From assembly GCF_038443705.2 (NCBI RefSeq), contig NZ_CP151767.2:3401501-3465500 (forward strand): a stretch of DNA of 64,000 bases, written 5' to 3'. Below are positions 55,321 through 64,000 of the stretch, piece after piece (position 1 is the first letter of the stretch; each line of letters begins with the position of its first letter). Source of the DNA: Yoonia sp. SS1-5 (lineage in GTDB: Bacteria > Pseudomonadota > Alphaproteobacteria > Rhodobacterales > Rhodobacteraceae). A program made the position numbers and the translations under genes. The notes beneath the pieces were generated by a model, which saw nothing but the letters and a program-made list of their open reading frames with translations, had not been told where the DNA came from and did not search any database.

Positions 55321-55854
55321 ATGAAAATGATGACACGCGCAACGGTGGTTGTTCTGGCGCTTGCGACGGCGGCCTGCACGAACCCTGACAGGTTCGGTGG
55401 GGCGGGTGGCGCCGATGGTGCGAATGGGGCAGGGACCGGCACAGGTGTTGGCGCCGGGGTTGCCGGTTCGGCCAGCGATCCGTCCAGCCCGCTTTTCTTT
55501 AACCAGACGATTGGTGACCGCGTTCTGTTTGCCGTTGATACGTCAACTTTGACGCCCGAAGGCAAAAGCATTCTTGACGGTCAGGCCCAGTGGCTGCTGA
55601 CAAATGCCGACTACCGTGCCGTGATCGAAGGCCATGCCGACGAGCAGGGCACACGCGAATACAACCTTGCGCTTGGTTTCCGCCGTGCAAATGCGGTGCG
55701 CGAATATCTGGTATCGCGCAGCGTGCCTGCAAGCCGGTTGGAAGTGACCAGCTATGGCAAGGAACGCCCAATCGAGGTCTGCTCGCAAGAAGCATGCTAT
55801 GCAAAGAACCGCCGCGCGGTTACGGTCCTTTCATTCTCGGCTGTTACAAGCTGA
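55321..55854 (+). CDS. pal: Peptidoglycan-associated lipoprotein Pal
   Basis: The 177-residue lipoprotein has lipobox LATAAC, a glycine-rich linker (GGAGGADGANGAGTGTGVGAG) and an OmpA-like peptidoglycan-binding domain: VLFAVDTSTLTPEGKSIL, EGHADEQGTREYNLALGFRRANAV, SYGKERP. It tethers the outer membrane to the wall. Confidence 0.96.
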   Translation: MKMMTRATVVVLALATAACTNPDRFGGAGGADGANGAGTGTGVGAGVAGSASDPSSPLFFNQTIGDRVLFAVDTSTLTPEGKSILDGQAQWLLTNADYRAVIEGHADEQGTREYNLALGFRRANAVREYLVSRSVPASRLEVTSYGKERPIEVCSQEACYAKNRRAVTVLSFSAVTS

Positions 55855-55873
55855 TCAAACAGAAGGGACATCC

Positions 55874-56695
55874 ATGCTAAGCCGTATCGCATTTGCTTTT
55901 GCCCTCTTTCTGACGCCCGTTTCAGGCTTTGCGCAGCAAGAGGAAACCCTGGCTGACATTCGTCAGCAATTGACGGTGCTTTATGTGGATGTCCAGAAAC
56001 TCAAACGGGAATTGTCGACAACGGGTGGCTTGAATGCCGGTGTCGCCGGCAATACCCCGCTTGATCGCCTCAACGCGATCGAGGCAGAGTTGCAGCGCCT
56101 GACCTCCAAATCCGAAGAGCTGGAGTTCCGGATCAACAGGATCACTGTTGATGGCACCAACCGGATCGGCGATCTTGAATTCCGGCTGTGCGAGTTGGAA
56201 GCCAATTGCGATATCGGCCAGCTTGGCGACACGCCCAGCCTTGGCGGTGCAGAAAACAGCGGCGGTGTCGTGGCACCGCAGCCCGCGCCCACAACCGGCG
56301 GCCCATCTGTCGCGGTGGGCGAGCAAAACGATATCGAGCGGGCGCAGGAGGCGCTCGCAGCCGGTGACTTTCGCAGCGCCGCTGACCAGCTTGCGGCCTT
56401 TGGCACGACCTACCCCGGCAGCCCGCTGACCGCCCAGGCCGAATATCTGCGTGGTGAGGCGCTGGAAGCGCTGGGTGACACAACCGAGGCCGCGCGGGCC
56501 TATCTGGCTGCGTTTTCCGCTGATCCGACCGGCCCCAAGGCGCCAGATGCCCTGTTCAAGCTGGGATCATCTTTGGGCGTGATTGGTCAGACACAGGATG
56601 CCTGCCTGACCCTGGCCGAGGTCAATGTGCGCTTCCCCGGCAACCCAACCGTGACCGACGCGCAGCAGACGATGCAATCGCTGGGATGCCAATAG
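55874..56695 (+). CDS. cpoB: Cell-division coordinator CpoB (YbgF)
   Basis: The ~273-residue protein has a signal peptide (SRIAFAFALFLTPVSGFA), a coiled-coil N-terminal part (LADIRQQLTVLYVDVQKLKRELS) and C-terminal TPR repeats (ALAAGDFRSAADQLAAFGTTYPGSPLTAQAEYLRGEALEAL...). CpoB links Tol-Pal to septal peptidoglycan synthesis. Its 3' end overlaps tilS by 10 bases. Confidence 0.93.
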   Translation: MLSRIAFAFALFLTPVSGFAQQEETLADIRQQLTVLYVDVQKLKRELSTTGGLNAGVAGNTPLDRLNAIEAELQRLTSKSEELEFRINRITVDGTNRIGDLEFRLCELEANCDIGQLGDTPSLGGAENSGGVVAPQPAPTTGGPSVAVGEQNDIERAQEALAAGDFRSAADQLAAFGTTYPGSPLTAQAEYLRGEALEALGDTTEAARAYLAAFSADPTGPKAPDALFKLGSSLGVIGQTQDACLTLAEVNVRFPGNPTVTDAQQTMQSLGCQ

Positions 56696-57957
56696 ACCCG
56701 CGCAAGCCTGACATCGCAAAACGTTTTGTTGCGGCAATAGATGCCGCATCCATTGACCTGAAAAGCAAACGCATTGGTTTGGCCGTGTCCGGCGGCGGCG
56801 ATTCCATTGCGCTGATGCATTTGGCCGCCCGCCTTTTGCGCCCCGAGAATCTGTTTGTGGTAACGGTCAATCACAACCTGCGCCCCAACGCGGCGGCCGA
56901 AATTGCCCTTGTCAGCGCGCAGGCCAAGGAATTGGGTCTGCCGCACGCCGTTCTTGATTGGCACTGGGACAAGACCGGCAACCTGCAGGCCGCTGCCCGT
57001 GCTGGCCGTTGGGCCACCATCGTCAAATGGAGCCTTGGCGCCAGCATTGACGCGGTTTTTCTGGGGCATACCGAAGATGACCAGCTTGAGACGCTGTTGA
57101 TGCGCCTCGCCCGAGGGTCCGGCATTGACGGTTTGACCGGCATGGCACGTCACAATGCGCGCGACGGGCTGGATATATACAGGCCGCTGCTGGATGTCAG
57201 TCGGGCCGATTTACGCGCGTGGTTGACCACGCAAAAAATCAGCTGGTGTGATGACCCCAGCAATGATGATCCGCGCTTTGACAGGGTCCGTGCACGGCAG
57301 ATGTTTGCACAGTTGGAGGCGTTGGGCCTGACCCGCAAGCGGCTTTTGCAGACCGCAGATCATATGCAGGCCGCGCATGGCTCGCTGCAACGGGCCGCGG
57401 TTGAATTTGCCAGGATGCATGTCCGGCAAGACGCAGGTGATCTTCTGTTTGCGCGGGCGGCGATGGCGCTGGATACCGAAGATGCGCCGCGTCGCGTGAT
57501 GGCCGCAGCCCTGCGATGGATGAACGGCAAGGACTACAAACCCCGCTTTGATCCCATGTTGCAGGCCGTTATGACGGTTCGGGCAGGGCGGACGGCCACA
57601 TTTGCCGGATGCATCCTGTCGCCGGAAAGTGGTGGCATGCGTATGACCCGCGAGGTGTCGGCGACACAGGCCGCGCATCGGTACGCCGCTTTGATTGATG
57701 ACATCAGCGGCGTGACATGGGATGGGCGCTGGTTCCTGCAAGGGCCTGTTGCCCCCGATCTGTCGTATCGGGCGTTGGACAAGGGTATCGGGCAATGCCC
57801 CGATTGGCGGCATTCTGGCCATCCACGCCAATCGCTTTTGGCGTCCCCTTCCGTGTGGCGCGGAAAAGAGCTTGTTTCTGCCCCTTTGGCGGGGTTTGGG
57901 AACGGCTGGACAGCGCAGATTGTCGCGGATTTTCACGAACACGCGTTTGCGCATTGA
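56686..57957 (+). CDS. tilS: tRNA(Ile)-lysidine synthase
   Basis: TilS makes lysidine at C34 of tRNA-Ile2. The 423-residue product has the PP-loop SGGGDSIALMHLAARL near 35, VTVNHNLRPNAAAE, and the domain signature HTEDDQLETLLMRLARGSG. The C-terminal half is typical of alphaproteobacterial TilS. It overlaps cpoB, so it shares the tol operon transcript. Confidence 0.95.
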   Translation: MPIDPRKPDIAKRFVAAIDAASIDLKSKRIGLAVSGGGDSIALMHLAARLLRPENLFVVTVNHNLRPNAAAEIALVSAQAKELGLPHAVLDWHWDKTGNLQAAARAGRWATIVKWSLGASIDAVFLGHTEDDQLETLLMRLARGSGIDGLTGMARHNARDGLDIYRPLLDVSRADLRAWLTTQKISWCDDPSNDDPRFDRVRARQMFAQLEALGLTRKRLLQTADHMQAAHGSLQRAAVEFARMHVRQDAGDLLFARAAMALDTEDAPRRVMAAALRWMNGKDYKPRFDPMLQAVMTVRAGRTATFAGCILSPESGGMRMTREVSATQAAHRYAALIDDISGVTWDGRWFLQGPVAPDLSYRALDKGIGQCPDWRHSGHPRQSLLASPSVWRGKELVSAPLAGFGNGWTAQIVADFHEHAFAH

Positions 57958-57962
57958 AGATT

Positions 57963-57994
57963 AAGCTTTTGCCACTATTTTAGGGCAAATGCTT
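57963..57994 (+). other. Stem-loop between tilS and ftsH
   Basis: AAGC-T-TTTGCC pairs with GGCAAA-T-GCTT around a 10-base loop, with a single T-T mismatch. It sits 6 bases after the tilS stop and could end the tol-tilS transcript, though only a weak T-run follows. Confidence 0.55.
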
Positions 57995-58042
57995 TGAGCC
58001 CGACTCTGTCTTGCTCAAGTCCCGATTTCAAAGGAGCTTCCC

Positions 58043-59959
58043 TTGGGCAACGCGCGCAACGTCGTATTCTGGATCGTCCTGTTTTTGATGGTTCTGGCGC
58101 TATTCAACCTGTTCAGCAGCCAGCCGGGCACAGCCGGTGGAGAGCCGAAAAGCTACTCCGAATTTGTCGAAGCAGTCGAAGGTGGGCGTGTCACCGAGGT
58201 TGTTATTGACGGCGAGAACGTCCGCTATGCCGAAGGTGGCCGTGCCTATTCGACGATCAAGCCTGAAGATGCTGAAATCACTGATCTTTTGATCGCGGCC
58301 GATGTCCCGGTCGAGGCCCGCAGCCAAGAGACATCCTTCTTTCAGTCCTTCCTGCTAAGCATTCTTCCCTTCCTGCTTTTGATAGGCGTCTGGATTTACT
58401 TCATGAACCGGATGCAAGGTGGCGGCAAAGGCGGTGCGATGGGCTTTGGCAAGTCGCGCGCGAAACTGCTGACCGAAAAACATGGACGTGTCACGTTTGA
58501 TGATGTGGCCGGCATTGACGAGGCCAAGGAAGAGCTCGAAGAAATCGTTGAATTCCTGCGCAACCCGCAGAAATTCTCGCGTCTCGGCGGCAAAATCCCG
58601 AAAGGGGCGCTGCTTGTTGGCCCGCCGGGAACGGGTAAAACGCTTCTGGCGCGTGCGATTGCGGGCGAGGCTGGCGTGCCGTTCTTTACGATTTCCGGTT
58701 CTGATTTCGTGGAAATGTTTGTCGGCGTTGGCGCCTCACGTGTGCGCGACATGTTCGAACAGGCCAAGAAAAACGCACCCTGCATCGTGTTTATCGACGA
58801 GATTGACGCGGTTGGCCGGTCCCGTGGCGCGGGCTATGGCGGCGGTAATGACGAACGCGAACAGACACTGAACCAGCTTTTGGTGGAGATGGATGGCTTC
58901 GAGGCCAATGAAGGCGTGATCATCGTGGCGGCCACCAACCGGCGTGATGTGCTTGACCCGGCCTTGCTGCGCCCGGGTCGTTTTGACCGTCAGGTCACTG
59001 TGCCGAACCCCGATATCAAAGGGCGCGAGAAAATTCTGGGCGTGCATGCCCGGAAAATCCCGCTTGGCCCCGATGTTGATCTGCGGATCATCGCACGTGG
59101 CTCGCCCGGTTTCTCGGGTGCTGATCTGGCCAATCTTGTAAACGAGGCGGCGCTGATGGCGGCCCGCGTTGGGCGCCGGTTTGTGACCATGATTGATTTT
59201 GAAAGCGCCAAGGACAAGGTCATGATGGGCGCGGAACGCCGATCCATGGTGATGACGGCCGAGCAAAAGGAAATGACCGCCTATCACGAGGCCGGCCATG
59301 CGATTGTGGGCATCAGCCTGCCGAAATGTGACCCCGTCTACAAAGCGACGATTATTCCGCGCGGCGGCGCGCTTGGCATGGTGATGAGCCTGCCGGAGAT
59401 GGATCGCCTGAACATGTTCAAGGATGAATGCCATCAGCGACTGGCGATGACGATGGCCGGCAAAGCGGCCGAGATTATCAAATACGGTGAAGATCAGGTC
59501 AGCAATGGCCCGGCTGGTGATATCCAGCAGGCCAGTCAACTGGCGCGCGCCATGGTGTTGCGCTGGGGCATGTCCGACAAGGTTGGTAATATTGACTACG
59601 CCGAGGCGCATGAAGGCTATCAGGGCAATACGGCCGGGCTGTCAGTATCTGCCAGCACAAAGGAACTGATCGAAGAAGAGGTGCGCAGCTTTATCCAGCG
59701 CGGCTATGACAAGGCGCGCGAGATCATTCTGGAGAAGAATGAAGAGTTCGAGCGTCTGGCGCAGGGCCTGTTGGAATATGAGACGCTGACCGGTGACGAG
59801 ATCAAGCGCGTGATGGCGGGCGAGCCGCCGCATGTGGGCGATGATGCGGATGATACACCACCGTCCGGCGGCACACCGTCGATCACCGCAATTCCCAAGA
59901 CCAAGCCCAAGAAGCCGCGGGCGTCTGACGGCGGGATGGAACCGGAACCGTCAACCTGA
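58043..59959 (+). CDS. ftsH: ATP-dependent zinc metalloprotease FtsH
   Basis: The 638-residue membrane protease has two membrane helices (about 8-25 and 102-120), Walker A GPPGTGKT near 193, Walker [10 protein letters not shown] near 250, the SRH arginines (RPGRFDRQV) and the zinc motif HEAGH near 418. It degrades misfolded membrane proteins and regulators such as RpoH. A clear terminator follows. Confidence 0.98.
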   Translation: MGNARNVVFWIVLFLMVLALFNLFSSQPGTAGGEPKSYSEFVEAVEGGRVTEVVIDGENVRYAEGGRAYSTIKPEDAEITDLLIAADVPVEARSQETSFFQSFLLSILPFLLLIGVWIYFMNRMQGGGKGGAMGFGKSRAKLLTEKHGRVTFDDVAGIDEAKEELEEIVEFLRNPQKFSRLGGKIPKGALLVGPPGTGKTLLARAIAGEAGVPFFTISGSDFVEMFVGVGASRVRDMFEQAKKNAPCIVFIDEIDAVGRSRGAGYGGGNDEREQTLNQLLVEMDGFEANEGVIIVAATNRRDVLDPALLRPGRFDRQVTVPNPDIKGREKILGVHARKIPLGPDVDLRIIARGSPGFSGADLANLVNEAALMAARVGRRFVTMIDFESAKDKVMMGAERRSMVMTAEQKEMTAYHEAGHAIVGISLPKCDPVYKATIIPRGGALGMVMSLPEMDRLNMFKDECHQRLAMTMAGKAAEIIKYGEDQVSNGPAGDIQQASQLARAMVLRWGMSDKVGNIDYAEAHEGYQGNTAGLSVSASTKELIEEEVRSFIQRGYDKAREIILEKNEEFERLAQGLLEYETLTGDEIKRVMAGEPPHVGDDADDTPPSGGTPSITAIPKTKPKKPRASDGGMEPEPST

Positions 59960-59966
59960 ATATAGC

Positions 59967-59992
59967 AAACGCCGCCCTAGGGGCGGCGTTTT
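59967..59992 (+). terminator. Rho-independent terminator of ftsH
   Basis: AAACGCCGCCC and GGGCGGCGTTT form an 11-bp stem with a TAG loop, ending in TTTT, just after the ftsH stop. Confidence 0.93.
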
Positions 59993-60189
59993 CATTTGGA
60001 TCAGCCGCGAACGAGGCGATCCATGGCCACCGCTACAATCGGTGCCGGTTAATGCAAACCCCGCAGCATGCTGCTGGATTTTTCATCTCTACAGCCCATA
60101 GCCATCACTGAAGCAGATAATCACAATTGATGATTTGTCAGCAGGATGCTGGCGCGATAGCCAGAACGCATAACGAACTGGAGATTGCT

Positions 60190-60768
60190 ATGCCTGCCCT
60201 CGCACCGACGGACATCACCGGCACGCTGACCTGGATAGGGTTTGTCCCTGATCGCGACACGTCTTTGCGCTCGGAGCCCTTGGACGCTGTCGATCTGACC
60301 TTTGCTGGGATAGATGGCGAGGCGCATGGCGGGCTGACCCGTCCGTCATGTGTCCGCGTGCGCAGCCAATATCCCAAAGGCACCCTGATCCGGAATGTGC
60401 GCCAGTTATCCGTCGTCTCGGCCGAGGAACTGGCCGAGGTGGCGGCAGCATGCGGGCTTGATGCATTTGATCCCGGCCATATCGGGGCATCCATGGTTAT
60501 TTCCGGGATACCGGATTTCACGCATCTGCCGCCATCGTCCCGCCTGCAGTTTCCTGACGGATCGGCCATTGTTGTTGATATGGAAAACCGCCCCTGCCAT
60601 TTGCCGGCTGCAGTGATTGACGAAGATGCGCCCGGCGCTGGTGCCAAATTCAAGGCGGCTGCCAAAGACAAGCGTGGCGTCACGGCCTGGGTCGAGCGTG
60701 AGGGACGCGTGGCACTGGGCGATACGGTCAGGCTGCATGTGCCGGATCAACGTGCATGGCGGCCATAG
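60190..60768 (+). CDS. MOSC-domain protein
   Basis: The ~192-residue protein matches stand-alone MOSC proteins: DLTFAGIDGEAHGG, RPSCVRVRSQYPKGTLIRNVRQLSVVSAEELA, GASMVISGIPDFTHLPPSSRL and DMENRPCHLPA with the conserved cysteine. MOSC proteins carry sulfur from the molybdenum cofactor or handle N-hydroxylated substrates. Start 60190 has GGAG upstream. Confidence 0.87.
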   Translation: MPALAPTDITGTLTWIGFVPDRDTSLRSEPLDAVDLTFAGIDGEAHGGLTRPSCVRVRSQYPKGTLIRNVRQLSVVSAEELAEVAAACGLDAFDPGHIGASMVISGIPDFTHLPPSSRLQFPDGSAIVVDMENRPCHLPAAVIDEDAPGAGAKFKAAAKDKRGVTAWVEREGRVALGDTVRLHVPDQRAWRP

Positions 60769-60784
60769 GTTTCTGATCAGAAAC
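60769..60784. repeat. 16-bp perfect palindrome after the MOSC gene
   Basis: GTTTCTGATCAGAAAC lies directly after the MOSC stop codon. It may be a short 3' hairpin or a regulator site for the downstream fhs gene 130 bases on. No ligand or regulator can be named. Confidence 0.4.
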
Positions 60785-60913
60785 GGCTTTTGCGGCTCAC
60801 CGACGATTCCGAGGCTGAAAATGTCGCAATTCATGCGCATCTCGTGATAGCCGAGGGCTAGAAGCAAGATGGACGACATGCGGCTTTTTGCAGCCGGGCA
60901 CAGGGAAAAGATC

Positions 60914-62590
60914 ATGGAATACAAGTCGGATATTGAGATTGCGCGCGCTGCATCAAAGCGCCCCATTCAGGAAATTGGCGCCAAGCTGGGTATTGATAGC
61001 GATGACTTGCTGCCCTACGGCCACGACAAGGCCAAGGTCAGCCAAAGGCTGATCGACAGCGTGCAGGACCGGGCCGATGGCAAGCTGATCCTGGTCACCG
61101 CGATTAATCCGACACCTGCCGGTGAAGGCAAGACAACAACGACGGTTGGTCTGGGTGACGGTCTGAACGCCATCGGCAAGAAGGCCGCGATCTGTATTCG
61201 CGAAGCCTCGCTTGGGCCCTGTTTCGGGATGAAGGGCGGGGCCGCAGGTGGTGGCTATGCCCAGGTCGTCCCGATGGAAGATATGAACCTTCATTTTACC
61301 GGGGATTTCCACGCGATCACATCCGCGCATAACCTGCTATCAGCGATGATCGACAACCATATCTATTGGGGCAACGCGTTGGAGATTGATATCCGCCGTG
61401 TTGTCTGGCGCCGTGTTCTGGACATGAATGACCGTGCCTTGCGCCAGATCACAACCAGCCTGGGCGGTGTTGCCAATGGTTTCCCCCGAGAGGCCGGGTT
61501 TGACATCACCGTTGCCTCCGAGGTCATGGCTATTCTTTGCCTTGCCCGCAATCTTGATGATCTGCAGCGGCGTCTGGGTGATATCATCGTGGCATATCGC
61601 CGTGATCGGTCCCCTGTTTATTGCCGTGATATCAAGGCGGATGGGGCCATGACCGTGTTGCTGAAAGACGCGATGCAGCCGAACCTTGTGCAGACCCTCG
61701 AGAATAACCCCGCCTTTGTGCATGGCGGTCCGTTTGCCAATATCGCGCATGGTTGCAACTCTGTTACGGCAACCACCACCGCGCTGAAGCTGGCGGATTA
61801 TGTTGTGACCGAAGCAGGCTTTGGTGCCGATCTTGGTGCCGAGAAATTCATGAATATCAAATGCCGCAAGGCCGGTATTGCTCCGTCTTGCGTGGTTGTG
61901 GTGGCCACTGTGCGCGCCATGAAAATGAATGGCGGTGTGGCCAAGGCTGATCTTGGCGCCGAGAACGTGGATGCCGTGAATGCCGGTTGCGCCAATCTTG
62001 GCCGTCATATCGAGAATGTAAAAGGCTTCGGCGTACCCGTTGTTGTGGCGATCAACCACTTTGTCACCGACACGGATGCAGAAGTGGCCGCGGTCAAGGC
62101 ATTCGTCGAGACCCAGGGATCCGAGGCAATTCTATGCAGGCATTGGGCTCTGGGGTCAGAGGGGACAAAGGAACTTGCGACCCGTGTGGCCGAGATCGCA
62201 GATGCGGATCAGGCAAATTTCTCGCCGCTCTATGCGGATGATATGGGCTTGTTTGCCAAGATCGAAACGATTGCGAAGCGGATCTACCGTGCGGATGAGG
62301 TAATCGCTGACACCAAGATCCGCGATCAATTGCGTGCTTGGGAGGAGCAGGGATATGGCAACCTGCCTGTTTGCATGGCCAAGACCCAATATAGCTTTTC
62401 GACGGATCCATCTTTGCGCGGTGCGCCGACAGGGCATGCCGTGCCTGTGCGCGAAGTCCGCTTGAGCGCGGGTGCCGGATTTGTTGTGGCGATCTGCGGT
62501 GAGATCATGACGATGCCCGGCTTGCCGCGGGTACCTTCCGCCGAGGCCATCATGTTGAACGCTGAAGGCCAGATCGAAGGCCTGTTCTAA
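60914..62590 (+). CDS. fhs: Formate-tetrahydrofolate ligase
   Basis: Fhs makes 10-formyl-THF from formate, THF and ATP. The 558-residue product shows the ATP-binding [16 protein letters not shown] (67-80), [35 protein letters not shown], and the C-terminal [18 protein letters not shown] 60914 has GGGAAAAG upstream. Length is standard. Confidence 0.97.
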   Translation: MEYKSDIEIARAASKRPIQEIGAKLGIDSDDLLPYGHDKAKVSQRLIDSVQDRADGKLILVTAINPTPAGEGKTTTTVGLGDGLNAIGKKAAICIREASLGPCFGMKGGAAGGGYAQVVPMEDMNLHFTGDFHAITSAHNLLSAMIDNHIYWGNALEIDIRRVVWRRVLDMNDRALRQITTSLGGVANGFPREAGFDITVASEVMAILCLARNLDDLQRRLGDIIVAYRRDRSPVYCRDIKADGAMTVLLKDAMQPNLVQTLENNPAFVHGGPFANIAHGCNSVTATTTALKLADYVVTEAGFGADLGAEKFMNIKCRKAGIAPSCVVVVATVRAMKMNGGVAKADLGAENVDAVNAGCANLGRHIENVKGFGVPVVVAINHFVTDTDAEVAAVKAFVETQGSEAILCRHWALGSEGTKELATRVAEIADADQANFSPLYADDMGLFAKIETIAKRIYRADEVIADTKIRDQLRAWEEQGYGNLPVCMAKTQYSFSTDPSLRGAPTGHAVPVREVRLSAGAGFVVAICGEIMTMPGLPRVPSAEAIMLNAEGQIEGLF

Positions 62591-62610
62591 TATCGGGTCG
62601 GGTGCCGCTG

Positions 62611-62630
62611 GTCCCGGTGAAAACCGGGAC
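62611..62630 (+). other. GAAA-tetraloop hairpin between fhs and folD
   Basis: GTCCCGGT and ACCGGGAC pair perfectly around a GAAA tetraloop. It is a very stable RNA hairpin, 20 bases after the fhs stop; a role in mRNA stability or partial termination is likely. Confidence 0.7.
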
Positions 62631-62669
62631 GCCGCCCCACCCACCCTCCCGCAAAGTGAAAGTACAGAT

Positions 62670-63563
62670 ATGACAGCGACAGTGATTGATGGGAAAGCCT
62701 TTGCCGCCAAGGTGCGTGCGAAGGTCGGCGAACATGTAACCCGGCTGAAGGCCGATCATGGCCTGACGCCGGGCCTTGCGGTTGTTCTTGTCGGTGAGGA
62801 CCCGGCGAGCCAAGTTTATGTCAGATCGAAGGGCAAGATGACCGTCGAGGTCGGCATGGCATCTTTTGAGCATAAGTTGCCTGCTGATACGTCGGAAGAC
62901 GCCTTGCTGACGCTGATTGATCAACTCAACAACGCCCCTGAGGTGCATGGTATTCTGGTCCAGCTGCCGCTACCTGCCCATCTGGACAGTGATTTGGTCA
63001 TCAACAGTATCGCGCCCGCAAAGGACGTTGACGGGTTTCACATCTCAAATGTGGGTTTGCTGGGGACGGGCCAGAAAAGCATGGTCCCCTGTACCCCATT
63101 GGGGTCTTTGATGATGCTGCGTGATCATCTGGGCGATCTGTCGGGCAAAAGCGCGGTGGTTATCGGCCGCTCGAACATCGTCGGCAAGCCGATGGCGCAA
63201 CTGCTGCTTGGCGATAGCTGCACCGTCACAATCGCGCACTCGCGCACGGTTGACCTGCCGGCCGTGACCCGTCAGGCGGATATCGTTGTCGCAGCGGTCG
63301 GACGCCCTCAAATGGTGACCGGTGACTGGATCAAGCCCGGCGCGACGGTGATTGATGTGGGCATCAACCGGATTGATAAGCCGGAAGGGGGTACCCGCCT
63401 TGTCGGGGATTGCGACTATGACAGCTGTGCCGCTGTCGCCGGCGCGATAACGCCCGTTCCCGGTGGCGTTGGGCCGATGACAATCGCTTGTTTATTAGCA
63501 AATACAGTCACTGCCTGTTGCCGGGCGAATGCATTGAGTGAACCTGAGGGGTTGACCGCTTAA
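62670..63563 (+). CDS. folD: Methylenetetrahydrofolate dehydrogenase/cyclohydrolase
   Basis: FolD interconverts methylene-, methenyl- and 10-formyl-THF with NADP. The 297-residue product has [14 protein letters not shown] (catalytic lysine in the SK.K motif region), [38 protein letters not shown] and [16 protein letters not shown]. It follows fhs and supplies the same C1 pathway. Confidence 0.97.
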   Translation: MTATVIDGKAFAAKVRAKVGEHVTRLKADHGLTPGLAVVLVGEDPASQVYVRSKGKMTVEVGMASFEHKLPADTSEDALLTLIDQLNNAPEVHGILVQLPLPAHLDSDLVINSIAPAKDVDGFHISNVGLLGTGQKSMVPCTPLGSLMMLRDHLGDLSGKSAVVIGRSNIVGKPMAQLLLGDSCTVTIAHSRTVDLPAVTRQADIVVAAVGRPQMVTGDWIKPGATVIDVGINRIDKPEGGTRLVGDCDYDSCAAVAGAITPVPGGVGPMTIACLLANTVTACCRANALSEPEGLTA

Positions 63564-63642
63564 GCGCGTTAGGGTGTTTTAACGTCAGGCTTTCGACAAT
63601 CACGGGTTGATTGTCCGGCAATATGGGTTTGACGTTTTAAAT

Positions 63643-64000
63643 ATGAACAAGTTTTTGTCGCGGGCACTGCCGTCACTGGGATCGGAGCCGAAGTGGTGGT
63701 TTCTATTTGGGCTTGGTGGGCTTCTCGCTTTTATCGGCCCGTTTGGCACCTTTGAGGCATTGTCGCTGCCCTTGCGCCTGGCCTATTGGGTTCCGATTGT
63801 CGTCGGATCAAATGTCTTTGTCCGCCTTGCGAAGATCGTGTCAGACCGTTGGATGACCCGCCATGGCCCGATCTGGTGGCAGAGTTGCAGTACACTGCTA
63901 TTCTCGGTGACGTTTTCGCCTGCGGTCTGGTTGTTCAGTGGTCTGTTCGACCCGGACTTTCCGACATTTGGCAATCTGGTATTTGTCTTTCTACACGTGT
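63643..64000 (+). CDS. Membrane protein, N-terminal part (truncated by window edge)
   Basis: The frame from ATG 63643 is open to the last base (about 119 residues). It shows three predicted membrane helices: WWFLFGLGGLLAFIGPFG, LAYWVPIVVGSNVFVRL, and STLLFSVTFSPAVWLFSGLF. Proteins starting like this (GPFGTFEALSLPLRLAYW) in related genomes often end in a LytTR DNA-binding domain, which would lie outside the window; that is only a recollection. Confidence 0.65.
   Translation, partial: MNKFLSRALPSLGSEPKWWFLFGLGGLLAFIGPFGTFEALSLPLRLAYWVPIVVGSNVFVRLAKIVSDRWMTRHGPIWWQSCSTLLFSVTFSPAVWLFSGLFDPDFPTFGNLVFVFLHV

Overview
The window looks like chromosomal DNA of a marine Rhodobacteraceae (Roseobacter-group) alphaproteobacterium. 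Evidence: GC-rich coding sequence with strong GC3 bias, ruvCAB next to ybgC-tolQRAB-pal-cpoB-tilS-ftsH, an hsp20-DUF1150 pair, fhs-folD, a DUF1127 small protein, TRAP and ABC solute importers, and a CIRCE-controlled groESL. Protein identities come from recognising motifs in the translations; no database search was run.

Layout. 1-791 is the 5' part of a PstS-like binding protein, followed by an 850-base non-coding stretch. 1645-2574 is a Tat-exported alpha/beta hydrolase. 2629-7039 (minus) is a xanthine dehydrogenase operon, xdhABC. 7219-11435 (minus) holds a lipoprotein and dnaE; a secreted GH5 glucanase and an ArsR regulator diverge from dnaE. 12769-25172 is a hexuronate utilisation locus. 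One arm runs leftward (three Gfo/Idh/MocA oxidoreductases, a four-gene sugar ABC importer, uxuA). The other runs rightward (FadR-type GntR regulator, uxaC, uxuB). A 12-bp palindrome sits between them. 25183-31048 is a GMC oxidoreductase divergent from a TRAP transporter with an IclR regulator. 31074-34140 has a universal stress protein and groESL. 34334-37997 has a GNAT acetyltransferase, an EamA transporter, a lipase-like hydrolase and purEK. 38089-39117 is the YdcH/hsp20/DUF1150 block. 39127-40069 has an orphan RES-domain protein and a lipoprotein. 40084-40921 is a complete IS5-family insertion sequence. 40931-46816 contains trxB, an Lrp regulator, an MFS protein, msrA, an SGNH hydrolase and prmA. 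46924-57957 has small membrane and DUF1127 proteins, ruvCAB, the Tol-Pal operon and tilS. 58043-63563 has ftsH, a MOSC protein, fhs and folD, and the window closes in a truncated membrane protein.

How it fits together. The hexuronate locus would import a uronate-containing sugar, process it with Gfo/Idh/MocA enzymes, isomerise the uronate (UxaC), reduce it (UxuB) and dehydrate it (UxuA) to 2-keto-3-deoxygluconate. No KDG kinase, KDPG aldolase or classical glycosidase lies in the locus. The rest is mostly housekeeping: replication, Holliday-junction repair, envelope integrity, proteostasis, purines and one-carbon metabolism.

Most notable non-gene structure: an 18-bp palindromic repeat, TAGGGTCCTGACCCTAGG, occurs twice between convergent genes and supplies their stop codons. 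One copy has been split by the IS5-family element at its CTAG. The transposase stop codon is itself made by the duplicated CTAG. Other signals are a near-perfect CIRCE, a sigma-32-like promoter before hsp20, several Rho-independent terminators, and a roughly 100-nt imperfect palindrome between the MFS gene and its convergent neighbour.
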